Assembly: GCA_900756765.1 (NCBI GenBank)
Contig: CAAELE010000024.1
Coordinates: 1 to 34,657 of the forward strand
DNA: 34,657 nucleotides
DNA from: an uncultured Collinsella sp.
GTDB taxonomy: Bacteria; Actinomycetota; Coriobacteriia; Coriobacteriales; Coriobacteriaceae
Direction of reading: 5' to 3'
In this document: piece after piece, positions 7,599 to 15,124 of the stretch
Layout of the letters: each line of letters opens with the position of its first letter
Position numbering within the stretch: position 1 is the stretch's first letter
The notes under the pieces: generated by a model
The model's database searches: none
What the model saw: only the letters and a program-made list of their open reading frames with translations
What the model was told of the DNA's origin: nothing
Translations under genes and position numbers: made by a program

Positions 7599-8582
7599 TT
7601 AGTAGGAAAGCTTCCACATGTAGCGACGCATGGTCAGCGGGTGCTGACGGGCCTCGGCGATCTGGTTGCCGTACTCGCGCATAACGGCGAGGTGCAGCAG
7701 CGGGTTGAAGTAGGTGACGACGCTCGCGGGCACGGCGTCAGCCAGGCCGTAGTCCTTGGAGTCGATCAGAGCGACCTTGGCGCCCATGCGCTCAAGGAAG
7801 GTGAGGGCGCGGGCATCCATCGGACGGGTAGCGCCATCGGACATGAAGAAGACGTAGGGCTTACCCTCGGTGGAAACCTCGAACGGGCCGTGGAAGTACT
7901 CGCCGGTGTTGTAGGCGGCGGCGTCGATCCACTGCATCTCGGTGAACAGGAAGGCGGCGTGAGAATAAGCCATCTTCTCGGAGGCACCGGAAGCCATGAA
8001 GTAGATCATCTTGTCGTCCTTGAAGTCCTCGGCGAACTTCTTGGCGAGCTTCTTGCAGTGCTGAGCGGCGTTCTCGCAGAGCTCGAAGACATTGGTGAGG
8101 CCGGTGATCATGTCCTCGTAGTGGTCATAGCCCTCGGTCTGCTGAAGGATCTCGACAGCAAGAGCGATGGCGTAGCCGGGCTTCTCGCACTTGGCAGCGA
8201 AGTTGGCGTGGAAGCCGTGAACGATGACGTAGTCAGCGTCGACGGTCAGAGCGGAGCCAGCCTTGTTGGTGAGGGAGACGACCGGGCAGTTGTGCTTCTT
8301 GGCGGTCTTGTTGGCTTCGACGGTCTCGGGCGTGGAGCCACCGAGGGAGCAGGTGATCACGAAGGTGTGCTCGTTGACCCAGGAGGGCGTGTCGTAATTG
8401 AACTCGTTAGCGGTGAAGATCTGAACGTTCAGCTTGTCCGTGTTGTTGGCCAGGAAGTACTTGGCGGGGTAAAGGTCGGACATGGAAGCACCGCAGCCGA
8501 CGAAAGCGACGCTGTGGATCTCGTGGTTGGACAGGACGTCAGCGACGATCTGCTTAGGGAGGTTAAGGTCGATCTCGTACAT
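7599..8582 (-). CDS. SIS-domain sugar-phosphate deglycase (FrlB/FraB-like)
   Basis: This 327-aa protein has two SIS half-domains: FVGCGASMSDLYPAKYF (about 28-44) and ITCSLGGSTPETVE (about 76-89) in the first, FTEMQW and NTGEYFHGPFE in the second. Glu215 and His231 match the FraB-type Glu/His spacing and almost the numbering. It is the last gene of the operon with the PTS IIAB-IIC-IID genes. That arrangement fits uptake and 6-phosphorylation of an Amadori sugar-amine by the PTS, then deglycation to glucose 6-phosphate plus amine; no FrlD-type kinase is present, nor needed in such a scheme. The ATG before YEIDL has AAAGGA nine bases upstream; a longer N-terminus lacks support. Confidence 0.87.
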   Translation of the reverse strand: MYEIDLNLPKQIVADVLSNHEIHSVAFVGCGASMSDLYPAKYFLANNTDKLNVQIFTANEFNYDTPSWVNEHTFVITCSLGGSTPETVEANKTAKKHNCPVVSLTNKAGSALTVDADYVIVHGFHANFAAKCEKPGYAIALAVEILQQTEGYDHYEDMITGLTNVFELCENAAQHCKKLAKKFAEDFKDDKMIYFMASGASEKMAYSHAAFLFTEMQWIDAAAYNTGEYFHGPFEVSTEGKPYVFFMSDGATRPMDARALTFLERMGAKVALIDSKDYGLADAVPASVVTYFNPLLHLAVMREYGNQIAEARQHPLTMRRYMWKLSY

Positions 8583-8672
8583 CTGACACATTCCTTTCGA
8601 TTTTTGCGGCGCCACATTGCCGGGCGCTCGCAGGGTTACCGTGGTTTGGACCGAGTCGCCGGCCCGTTGAGG

Positions 8673-8703
8673 ATGTGTCAAAGGAACTGTCCCTTTGACA
8701 CAT
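8673..8703. repeat. REP-like hairpin in the PTS/SIS intergenic gap
   Basis: ATGTGTCAAAGG (8673-8684) and CCTTTGACACAT (8692-8703) form a perfect 12-bp stem with a 7-nt loop. The half-site resembles the GGGACAAAG hairpin at 18013-18044. Confidence 0.6.
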
Positions 8704-8715
8704 TTAGGGATGGAA

Positions 8716-8746
8716 GCCTGCCTGGGGTATGGGATGCCAGGCAGGC
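8716..8746. other. Intra-operon hairpin between IID and SIS genes
   Basis: GCCTGCCTGG and CCAGGCAGGC form a 10-bp stem with an 11-nt loop, 35 bp after the IID stop codon on the minus strand. No U-tract follows, so it is more likely an mRNA-stabilising or processing structure than a terminator. Confidence 0.5.
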
Positions 8747-8780
8747 CCCCGGGGGAAAGCGGTTAGACGCTTGGTCGCGA

Positions 8781-9614
8781 CTAGGCCAGGATGCCGGCCG
8801 CGGAGAGGGCGATGCCGCCCACGATGGCGATCACGAGAAGCCAACCGGTGTTGACGTTCTTCTTGATGAGCCAGTACATAAGGCCGGTGAGGCCAAGGGA
8901 GATCATCTGGGGCATCATGCCGTCCAGGATGTCCTGGATAACGACGGTGCCCTCAGCGAACTGCAGCGGGGTGGTGGCGCCGATCAGCGTAGCGATCATG
9001 CCGCCCACGGACATAAGACCCACGATGCCGCAGACATACATGAGCTTCTCCATGAGGTCGCCGCCCTGAAGCTTGCTCAGGTACTCGTGGCCGCCCTGAT
9101 AGCCCATCTTGGCTGCGAACCAAGTGATCAGCACAGAGGGGACGATGGAGATGAGCATGGCCAGGATCGGGCCCATGATGGAGCCCTGCTGAGCCAGCTG
9201 AACGCCCAGGCCAAAGGCGATAACGCGGATGGTGCCCTGGAAGAAGGAGTCACCGATGCCGGAAAGCGGACCCATGAGGGAGGTCTTGACCGCGTTAATC
9301 GAATCGGGATCGAAGTTCTCGGGATCCTTGGCGTACTCCTCCTCCATGGAGGCGGAGAGGCCCAGGATGAAAGCGCTCGTCTGCGGGGTGCAGTTGTAGA
9401 ACGCCATGTGACGGTGGTAAGCCTCTTTCTTAGCAGCGAGCTGCTTGGGGTCGGACTCATCCGGATAGAGGCGATCGAGCGTGGGAACCATACCGTAGAG
9501 GAAGCCCATGTTCATCTGACGCTCGTAGTTCCAAGAGGCCTGGATGGCCCAGGAGCGCCAGAAGAACTGGCTGACCTTCTTGTTCAGGGACACGTCCTTG
9601 GTTGCGGTTGCCAT
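8781..9614 (-). CDS. PTS mannose-family transporter subunit IID
   Basis: This 277-aa protein begins with a soluble stretch (FFWRSWAIQASWNYERQMNMGFLYGMVPTL) characteristic of the IID subunit, followed by the conserved GLSASMEEEYA and LMGPLSGIGDSFFQGT motifs and C-terminal membrane segments (about 140-275, ending WLLVIAIVGGIALSAAGILA). Together with IIC it forms the membrane channel of a mannose/sorbose-type phosphotransferase system. The ATG before ATATKD is preceded by AAGGAGG; that site overlaps the stop codon of IIC, 13 bp upstream, so the two are tightly coupled. Longer N-terminal versions are not supported. Confidence 0.95.
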   Translation of the reverse strand: MATATKDVSLNKKVSQFFWRSWAIQASWNYERQMNMGFLYGMVPTLDRLYPDESDPKQLAAKKEAYHRHMAFYNCTPQTSAFILGLSASMEEEYAKDPENFDPDSINAVKTSLMGPLSGIGDSFFQGTIRVIAFGLGVQLAQQGSIMGPILAMLISIVPSVLITWFAAKMGYQGGHEYLSKLQGGDLMEKLMYVCGIVGLMSVGGMIATLIGATTPLQFAEGTVVIQDILDGMMPQMISLGLTGLMYWLIKKNVNTGWLLVIAIVGGIALSAAGILA

Positions 9615-9627
9615 AGTGTGTTCCTCC

Positions 9628-10422
9628 TTAGTCTTCGTCGTCTTCGAGCGGATCGTAGTCGGAATCGACACCGGCGGCTGCATGGGAACCGTTGAACTTG
9701 AAGCCCATGAAGACGACAGCCAGGCACACACCGATCAGAGCGACCGCGATGACGGACAGGTTGAGGTAAGCGGCGAGCAGGAAACCGATGAACAGGAACG
9801 GAGTCATACCCTTCTTGATCATCATGGTGAGCAGCAGGGCCAAGCCGTAGGCGGTCATGATCTTGGTCGAAACGTTAAGACCAGTGGACAGCCACTCGGG
9901 AACCATGTTGACGATGGCCTGAACCAGGTCGGTGCCAACAAAGACGGCGAGGAAGATCGGCAGGAAGTACATGATGGCGTACAGACCGGAGCCGGCGCAG
10001 ATGTGCATACGGTAGGCGGTCTTGAACTTTCCGTTATCGATCGCGCTATCTGCCACATGGGTGAGGGCGGCGATGATGGAACGGAACACGATGCCGAGGA
10101 GCTGACCCAGGACGGCGACCGGGATGGCGATCGTCATGGCGGTCTCGGCGGAAGCATCGGTCAGGCACGCAAAGGCAGCGGCCACGATGCCGCCCAGGAC
10201 CATATCGGGCGGAACGGCGGCGCCGACCTGCACCAGGCCCATGGACACGAGCTCGACGGCGGCACCGACGGCAAGGCCGGTGGGCACATCGCCCAGCAGC
10301 AGACCGACGAGCGTAGCGCCAACGAGGGGCTGCTCGAAGTTAAGACGACCGAGCAGGCGGGAGTCCCACATGCAGAACACGCCGACGAGGCCGACGAGCA
10401 CCGCACTGATGAACGTATTCAT
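9628..10422 (-). CDS. PTS mannose-family transporter subunit IIC
   Basis: This 264-aa, strongly hydrophobic protein has the family hallmarks GLLLGDVPTGLAVGAAVELV (about 41-60) and VGAAVPPDMVLGGIVAAA. It is the sugar-binding membrane subunit that works with IID and receives phosphate from IIB via the sugar. AAAGGAG lies six bases before the ATG. The C-terminus is very acidic (DYDPLEDDED). It sits between IIAB (36-bp gap) and IID in one operon. Substrate specificity cannot be read directly; the operon's SIS protein suggests an Amadori compound such as fructoselysine or glucoselysine, as in the Salmonella gfr system. Confidence 0.95.
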   Translation of the reverse strand: MNTFISAVLVGLVGVFCMWDSRLLGRLNFEQPLVGATLVGLLLGDVPTGLAVGAAVELVSMGLVQVGAAVPPDMVLGGIVAAAFACLTDASAETAMTIAIPVAVLGQLLGIVFRSIIAALTHVADSAIDNGKFKTAYRMHICAGSGLYAIMYFLPIFLAVFVGTDLVQAIVNMVPEWLSTGLNVSTKIMTAYGLALLLTMMIKKGMTPFLFIGFLLAAYLNLSVIAVALIGVCLAVVFMGFKFNGSHAAAGVDSDYDPLEDDED

Positions 10423-10458
10423 ACCCTTCTCCTTTCAGTCAGGCAAAAGCCTGGTTGA

Positions 10459-11382
10459 TTACAGCTTGGCGTCGATGTCGACGCTCTGATACGTAGGGGT
10501 CTGCTGGACGTAGAGCTTGATGCCCATGTCGAGCAGCTGGTTGACGTCGGCCTTCTGGGTGGCGTCGAGGAAGACGGAGCTGTCCTTGCCGCCAATCTGA
10601 TCGGCACCGTCGTGGTTGGCGGTAGCGCCCAGGTTGATGGCGTCGAGCTTGTAGCCCTGGCAGAACTGCAGCATCTCGGCAGTGTTGCCAAAGACGAACA
10701 TGACGCGCTCGCCGAGGGTGTTGAGCTTGTCCATCTTGGCGAGGGCACGCTCGACGGTGAAGACGTTCAGGCGCACGCCCTGGGGCTTGGCAAGCTTAAG
10801 AGCGCCCTTCTTGATGTCATCGTTGGCGGCAGCGTTGTCGACGACGATGATGCGCTCGGCCTGAACCTTGGTGGTCCAGGTAAAGACGACCTGGCCGTGC
10901 AGCAGACGGTAGTCAAGACGTGCGAGGACGATCTTGGCGGGACCGGAGCTGTGACGGGACGCCTTGGCCTTCTTGGCGGGAGCCGCGGCGGCCTCGACCG
11001 GTGCGTTGGGGTTGGTCAGACCGGTGCGGGCCTCGTTGATGAGGGCCGCGAGCTCGGCGCCCTTGACGGGGACGGGGCTCATAGCGAGCGTGAGCGCCAG
11101 CGGGATGTTGAAACCGCTGACAACCGTGAACTTCGTGCCGTTCTTGGAAAGCTCGACCATGTTGTTGTTGACCGAGCTGCCGAGCATATCGGTCAGCACA
11201 TAGACGGTGTCGTCCGCGTTGAACGTGGCGATCATGGCGTCCACCTTATTGGTGATGGGCTCCTTGTCGTCACGAGCAAGCGACACGACGTGGACGTTCG
11301 ACACGTCGCCGAGAACCATCTCGAGCGTGTCTTTGGCGCCTGCGGCCAGGCCGCCATGAGATGCGAGAATGATCTGATTCAT
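10459..11382 (-). CDS. PTS mannose-family fused IIA-IIB subunit
   Basis: This 307-aa cytoplasmic protein fuses two phosphocarrier domains. IIA (about 1-125) has the phosphorylatable His9 in ILASHGGLA and the VLTDMLGSS motif. An Ala/Lys/Pro-rich linker (about 127-147) follows. IIB (about 149-307) has the phosphorylatable His162 in ARLDYRLLHGQV. HPr phosphorylates IIA, which passes phosphate to IIB and then to the sugar during uptake through IIC/IID. It is the first gene of the operon, with a strong AAGGAGGAGG ribosome-binding site and a promoter region carrying the shared ACGT-N5-ACGT motif. Confidence 0.95.
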   Translation of the reverse strand: MNQIILASHGGLAAGAKDTLEMVLGDVSNVHVVSLARDDKEPITNKVDAMIATFNADDTVYVLTDMLGSSVNNNMVELSKNGTKFTVVSGFNIPLALTLAMSPVPVKGAELAALINEARTGLTNPNAPVEAAAAPAKKAKASRHSSGPAKIVLARLDYRLLHGQVVFTWTTKVQAERIIVVDNAAANDDIKKGALKLAKPQGVRLNVFTVERALAKMDKLNTLGERVMFVFGNTAEMLQFCQGYKLDAINLGATANHDGADQIGGKDSSVFLDATQKADVNQLLDMGIKLYVQQTPTYQSVDIDAKL

Positions 11383-11408
11383 CTTGCCTCCTCCTTTTCG
11401 TTATGGTC

Positions 11409-11427
11409 ATTATAACGTCTTATACGT
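11409..11427 (-). promoter_or_regulatory. PTS operon promoter with candidate GntR operator
   Basis: On the minus strand a consensus -10 TATAAT (11414-11409) lies 27 bp before the IIAB start and directly adjoins the 13-bp site ACGT-CTTAT-ACGT (11415-11427). No good -35 is visible, so activation or a weak -35 is possible. The site matches those upstream of the GntR gene at 4582-5301 and the transporter at 11565-12647. Confidence 0.55.
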
Positions 11428-11564
11428 TGCTTATATTGCTAATTAGTATAAAGACCGTTCGCGGGTGAAAATCGACCGTTGACGGGTTTAACGTACTTGA
11501 AACGTTGGTGCAGGACAGGTCGGCACTGTCTTGTCGGCACTCGATCAGACGTCTCGCCCATCCC

Positions 11565-12647
11565 CTATCGCACGAAGTACCAGGGGCTTTCCTGCACGGT
11601 GGGCTCCAGCGCGATGCCGGTGCGTTCCTTAAACAGATCCATGTCCTGCGATTTCTCCGTCCACCACGCGTTGGGCCTAAAGGTCATGCTCTCAACGACA
11701 TGACCGACAAACACACTGTTGCGCAGCTTGGAGAAGTCGGTGTTCATGATCAGGATGGACGCGAGCACCAGCACGATGCCCAAGACTTTGATCGCGCCGG
11801 CGGGCTCGGCATAGACACCAATGCCCACCAGTACGGTGACGACCGTCTCGAAAGACATTACAACGGGAACTTTCGACGTCTCGAGCCCCATGGACAGGCC
11901 CTGCATATATAAGATGTAAGCCACGGCTGTGGGGATGAGTCCAAAGCCAAGGAACAACAGCAGCAGTTGTGGCGACATTGCCGCGGCGACATCCGGCCAC
12001 GGAGCCGCGATAGCCGCCATAACCGCACCGCCAAAAACAAAGCCCCAAAACGTGACAGCCAGCGGGTGGACCGTCTTGGTCGCTATTCGGCTAAACACCG
12101 CGAGCGACGCGCCACAAAGGCCTGCAATCACGCCCGACGTGACGCCCCAAACCGAAAAATGAAAACCGGAAAGGTCGCCATTGGTCACTGCAAGCACGCA
12201 GCCAACGATGTTAAAGACAATGGCAACGAGCTTGTTGGGGGTCACGTCCTCGCGATAAAGCACGCGGCCGAGCACGACGCCAAACACCGGCGAGGTGTAA
12301 AGCAGCACCGAGGCCGTGGACATGCCAACCTCGCCCATGCACTCGTAATAGCAGGTGTTGGCGGCGGCCAGACCGACGATACCGACAAGCGCGCAGGGAA
12401 CAAGCTCTTTAGGGCTTGCCTTGAACAGGGCCAGCGGACCCTGAGCCACGGTAGACCCCTCACCCGGACGGCAGCCCATAAACATCAGGACCGGCGCCAA
12501 GATAAGCGCTCCGACCAACAAGCGAAAGGCAGCCATGCTCTGGGACGAAACGCCCATGGCCGAGATGCCGTTTACAAAGATTCCGATGCTGCCCCACATA
12601 AGCGCAGCGACCAGCACCAGCACATAGCCCAGATTGCTTTTCTTCAA
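11565..12647 (-). CDS. EamA/DMT-superfamily transporter
   Basis: This 360-aa membrane protein has about ten hydrophobic segments and two EamA repeats: GYVLVLVAALMWGSIGIFV with CYYECMGEVGMSTASVLLYT in the first half, and a second half containing AVAYILYMQGLSMGLETSKV and the typical SFETVVTVLVG. DMT proteins often export amino acids or metabolites. A TTG start at 12647 is chosen because GAGGAGG lies five bases upstream; the in-frame ATG at 12683 has no ribosome-binding site. It lies upstream of the PTS operon, on the same strand, and its promoter region carries the same 13-bp motif. Export of the amino acid released by the deglycase is a plausible but untested role. The C-terminal 60 residues are soluble. 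Confidence 0.85.
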   Translation of the reverse strand: MKKSNLGYVLVLVAALMWGSIGIFVNGISAMGVSSQSMAAFRLLVGALILAPVLMFMGCRPGEGSTVAQGPLALFKASPKELVPCALVGIVGLAAANTCYYECMGEVGMSTASVLLYTSPVFGVVLGRVLYREDVTPNKLVAIVFNIVGCVLAVTNGDLSGFHFSVWGVTSGVIAGLCGASLAVFSRIATKTVHPLAVTFWGFVFGGAVMAAIAAPWPDVAAAMSPQLLLLFLGFGLIPTAVAYILYMQGLSMGLETSKVPVVMSFETVVTVLVGIGVYAEPAGAIKVLGIVLVLASILIMNTDFSKLRNSVFVGHVVESMTFRPNAWWTEKSQDMDLFKERTGIALEPTVQESPWYFVR

Positions 12648-12686
12648 CGCAGCCTCCTCGGTATTGTTTCCAATATGTTTCATACT

Positions 12687-12699
12687 ACGTTATAGTCGT
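12687..12699. promoter_or_regulatory. Candidate operator ACGT-TATAG-TCGT
   Basis: This site is 40 bp upstream of the TTG start of the EamA-type gene and embedded in TACGTTATAGTCGTTATATA. It matches the form ACGT-N5-(A/T)CGT found at 5339 and 11415. Confidence 0.45.
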
Positions 12700-12792
12700 T
12701 ATATACATTTTTCAAGACACAAATCGGCGAGCGGGAAAATCCGCTTGCCCACACACTCATTGGGTACTCATTGGGGACGTACTTAAATGAGT

Positions 12793-12846
12793 AGTCGTTG
12801 GGGACGTTCCTGAATGACTAGTCGTTTAAGAACGTCCCCAACGACT
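12793..12846. repeat. 54-bp REP-like hairpin, second copy
   Basis: AGTCGTTGGGGACGTTCCTG and its partner AAGAACGTCCCCAACGACT form a long stem; it has the same length and layout as 4272-4325. A partial third half-unit (ACTCATTGGGGACGTACTT, 12766-12784) precedes it and GTCCCC repeats follow. Confidence 0.7.
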
Positions 12847-12904
12847 AGGACTGTCCCCAAATGCCATATCTGGACCAAGGCGACGCCGATGCTTTGGCAA
12901 CGCC

Positions 12905-13021
12905 AGCGAAAACCCACCTGAGCGAGCAAGGTGCCTTGAAGCGAAGCGGCATTGACCTTCTGGTCATGCCGCTGAAGCTGAAAGGCAGATTGCCGCTCAG
13001 GTGGGTTTGCAGCGTCGGCCC
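12905..13021. repeat. Structured intergenic element, copy B
   Basis: P1: AAACCCACCTGAGC (12910-12923) with GCTCAGGTGGGTTT (12995-13008), 14 of 14 paired. P2: GCAAGGTGCC (12926-12935) with GGCAGATTGC (12984-12993); compared with copy A an A-T pair has become C-G. P3: GCGGCATTGACC (12946-12957), loop TTCT, GGTCATGCCGC (12962-12972), unlike copy A in sequence but equally placed. It lies directly beyond the stop of the SIS gene at 13052. Confidence 0.75.
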
Positions 13022-13049
13022 GTTACGCGGTTTGGTAAAACCGCGTAAC
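13022..13049. terminator. Perfect 12-bp hairpin at the stop codon, second copy
   Basis: GTTACGCGGTTT, loop GGTA, AAACCGCGTAAC, identical to 4554-4581 and 2 bp beyond the SIS stop codon. There is no U-tract on the minus strand. Confidence 0.5.
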
Positions 13050-13051
13050 TC

Positions 13052-14044
13052 TTAGTAGTCCAGCTTCCACATGTAGCGGCGCGTCATGTAGTCCTTGTGG
13101 GTGACGGCAGAGAGCGCGCGCATATACACGTTGTTGAGGATCGGGGCAAAGATCAGGTGGTTGAAGTACTCGCTCACGCTGTCCTTGATGTCGTTGAGGC
13201 CGAGCTCCTTGGCGTCGAGCTGATAGACGCGCTCGCCACCGTACTGGTTGACGAAGCGGATGCCGCGCTCGTCGTTGCAGCGGCTGCGGCCGACGCTGAT
13301 GAGTTGGAACAGCGAGGTGCGCTTGTCCAGGATCTCGAAGGGGCCGTGGAAGAAGTCGCAGGTGTTGATGGTGCAGGAGTCGATCTGCAGCATCTCCTGC
13401 ACGTTGCAGATGCTAAAGACGTAGGCGGCACCAAAGAGCGGACCCTGAGCCATGACGTTGATGCAGGGCTTGTCGGCGTTCTGCTCGGCCCACTTGGCAG
13501 CGAGCGGGCGGGTGTACTCGACGGCCTTGCGATAGATGGGGTCGACCAAGTCGAAGGCGGCCATAGCGGTCTCGTACTCGGCATAGCCTTCGGTCTGCTG
13601 CGTGAGCTCCATGGCGATCATGGTCACGACGGCGGAGTTGGTACGACCCATGCAGGACTCGTCGACGGCCAGGCTGTCGTACTGGATCTTGTAGTCGCAG
13701 ACCTCGGTGAGGCCGGACTCGTCGACATAGATGGCGATGGTGCTGGCGCCGTGGTCCTTGGCGACCTGGGCGGCGACGATGGTCTCCTTGGTGCCGCGCA
13801 TGGACACGACGACGGCCAGGGTGTTCTCGTTGACGTAGGCCGGGGTGGCGTGCACGAACTCGTTGCTGGTGTAGCTGGAGCTCACGACCTGCGTGGCCTC
13901 ATGCTCCATAAAGTACTGAGCAGGATAGTTACCGCCGTTGGATCCGCCGGCGCCAATCCACACGACGCGCTTGATGCCGCCCTTGTCTGCCTTGTCAGCC
14001 AAAACCTGGGAGACGACATCCTTAACCTGTTCCTGAGTAGTCAT
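13052..14044 (-). CDS. SIS-domain sugar-phosphate deglycase (FrlB/FraB-like)
   Basis: This 330-aa protein has two SIS half-domains: WIGAGGSNGGNYPAQYFM (about 29-46) and VVVSMRGTKETIVAAQ (about 78-93) in the first, NVQEMLQIDSCTINTCDFFH in the second. Glu217 and His233 keep the FraB-type spacing, although the usual GEY before the His is CDF here, which may signal a different substrate. It resembles the SIS protein of the PTS operon, sharing the C-terminal RRYMWKL(S/D)Y. AAAGG lies ten bases upstream of the ATG. It is transcribed divergently from the GntR gene at 14250, and the shared region has repeated boxes; no transporter is adjacent. Confidence 0.85.
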   Translation of the reverse strand: MTTQEQVKDVVSQVLADKADKGGIKRVVWIGAGGSNGGNYPAQYFMEHEATQVVSSSYTSNEFVHATPAYVNENTLAVVVSMRGTKETIVAAQVAKDHGASTIAIYVDESGLTEVCDYKIQYDSLAVDESCMGRTNSAVVTMIAMELTQQTEGYAEYETAMAAFDLVDPIYRKAVEYTRPLAAKWAEQNADKPCINVMAQGPLFGAAYVFSICNVQEMLQIDSCTINTCDFFHGPFEILDKRTSLFQLISVGRSRCNDERGIRFVNQYGGERVYQLDAKELGLNDIKDSVSEYFNHLIFAPILNNVYMRALSAVTHKDYMTRRYMWKLDY

Positions 14045-14084
14045 CGTGCATCAGCCTTTCTTCTCGTTTGATGCTCTCGATGAC

Positions 14085-14238
14085 ATACAAGTTACATACA
14101 TGTTTTGGTTATGTCGACTAGTTGTATGCTATATTTATCTTAGAAATTTTGCTGATGCAGTTTTCTATAACTAGCTACCAGCGGTTTTGTTGTTGTATTG
14201 AATACATGCTTGATTAGATACGCATACAAGTTAGATAC
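14085..14238. promoter_or_regulatory. Divergent control region with repeated GntR boxes
   Basis: ATACAAGTTACATAC (14085-14099) and ATACAAGTTAGATAC (14224-14238) differ at one base; a related inverted half, TAGTTGTATGCT, is at 14119-14130, and TGTATTGAATACA (14194-14206) is palindromic. The second box lies just before the GntR start codon, next to a possible -10 TAGATA (14215-14220), as expected for autoregulation; the first is 41 bp upstream of the SIS start. Confidence 0.6.
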
Positions 14239-14249
14239 AGGTTGATCGC

Positions 14250-14972
14250 ATGAACACTTCGTCTAAAAAGAAACTGGCCCAATACGAGCGCTTGGCGGGC
14301 ATGCTGCGCGACCGCATCGCCGCCGGCACCTACGCACGCGGAGACAAGCTGCCGTCCGAGATGGAGCTCATGGGCGAATCGAGTCTGTCGCGCAGCACCG
14401 TGCGCCATGCGCTTAAGGTGTTAGTTGACGAGGGCCTGGTTCGCACCGAGCGCGGACGTGGTGCCTTTGTGGCCGACACGCCCGCGCTCCACGAGAACAA
14501 CCTGGTGTTTTCGAGCTATACCAAGCAGGTCGAAGGCCAGGGCATGAAGCCCACCACGCGCACCGTGGACTCGGGCTTTACCAAGGCGGGCGGCAGCATA
14601 GCTAAGTTCTTTGACGCCGCCGTGGGCAGCAAGCTCGTCAAACTTGTCCGCCTGCGCTACCTGGACGACGCGCCGCTGTGCCTGGAGACCACTTATCTGC
14701 CGCCAAGCTTCGAGGCACTCATCGATCGCGATATCAACGGTTCGCTCTACGCCACGCTGCGACAGGAATTCCATCGCACGCCGGCACAGGGGCATAAGAC
14801 CTTTGAGGTGTGCTACGCCTCGCAAAACGAGGCGTTTTTGCTCAACGTCGAGCGCGGGCAGGCGCTGATTCTGATCACCGACTACGTCTACGACACCGAC
14901 GGCCGCCCGCTCCACGTCTCCAAGCGCATCCAGCGCACCGACCGCGCCAAATACACCGAACCCATCGGCTAG
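14250..14972 (+). CDS. GntR-family regulator, HutC/UTRA subfamily
   Basis: This 240-aa protein is the only plus-strand gene in the window. The winged HTH (about 12-75) contains KLPSEMELMGESSLSRSTVR and ERGRGAFV, and a UTRA domain follows (about 90-235, with RLRYLDDAPLCLETTYLP). It is more distant from the other two GntR proteins than they are from each other. Divergent orientation from the SIS gene at 13052-14044 and the shared 15-bp boxes make it the likely regulator of that gene. The ribosome-binding site (ACAGG) is weak and overlaps the end of a box. The 150 bp after the stop show only a short ACCTGCGGTTTTA match to the neighbouring repeat. Confidence 0.9.
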   Translation: MNTSSKKKLAQYERLAGMLRDRIAAGTYARGDKLPSEMELMGESSLSRSTVRHALKVLVDEGLVRTERGRGAFVADTPALHENNLVFSSYTKQVEGQGMKPTTRTVDSGFTKAGGSIAKFFDAAVGSKLVKLVRLRYLDDAPLCLETTYLPPSFEALIDRDINGSLYATLRQEFHRTPAQGHKTFEVCYASQNEAFLLNVERGQALILITDYVYDTDGRPLHVSKRIQRTDRAKYTEPIG

Positions 14973-15124
14973 CGCACCAAACGAGGCAAACTGTACCTAA
15001 TGAACGTTTTACCTGCGGTTTTATTAAATCTCAAGCCAGCATGGCACAAATGCCAACATCACCTGGCAATACGCGCCGTCCAAGCTCAACTGTTCCTGCT
15101 CAGAATATCCAGTACCGCAAATCT

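Noticed and set aside
7641..9695. Plus-strand open frame of 684 codons opposite the SIS and IID genes
   Set aside because: It is antisense to genes with clear family motifs, crosses gene borders, has no recognisable domain, and such frames are common opposite GC-rich coding DNA. The same holds for 2222-3799, 18518-20587 and 25386-27398.
12648..12683. ATG start for the EamA-type transporter
   Set aside because: No ribosome-binding site precedes it and the candidate operator lies directly against it; the TTG at 12647 has GAGGAGG at good spacing.
4272..12846. CRISPR array
   Set aside because: The repeated GTCCCC units are palindromic, few and irregularly spaced, with no cas genes in the window.
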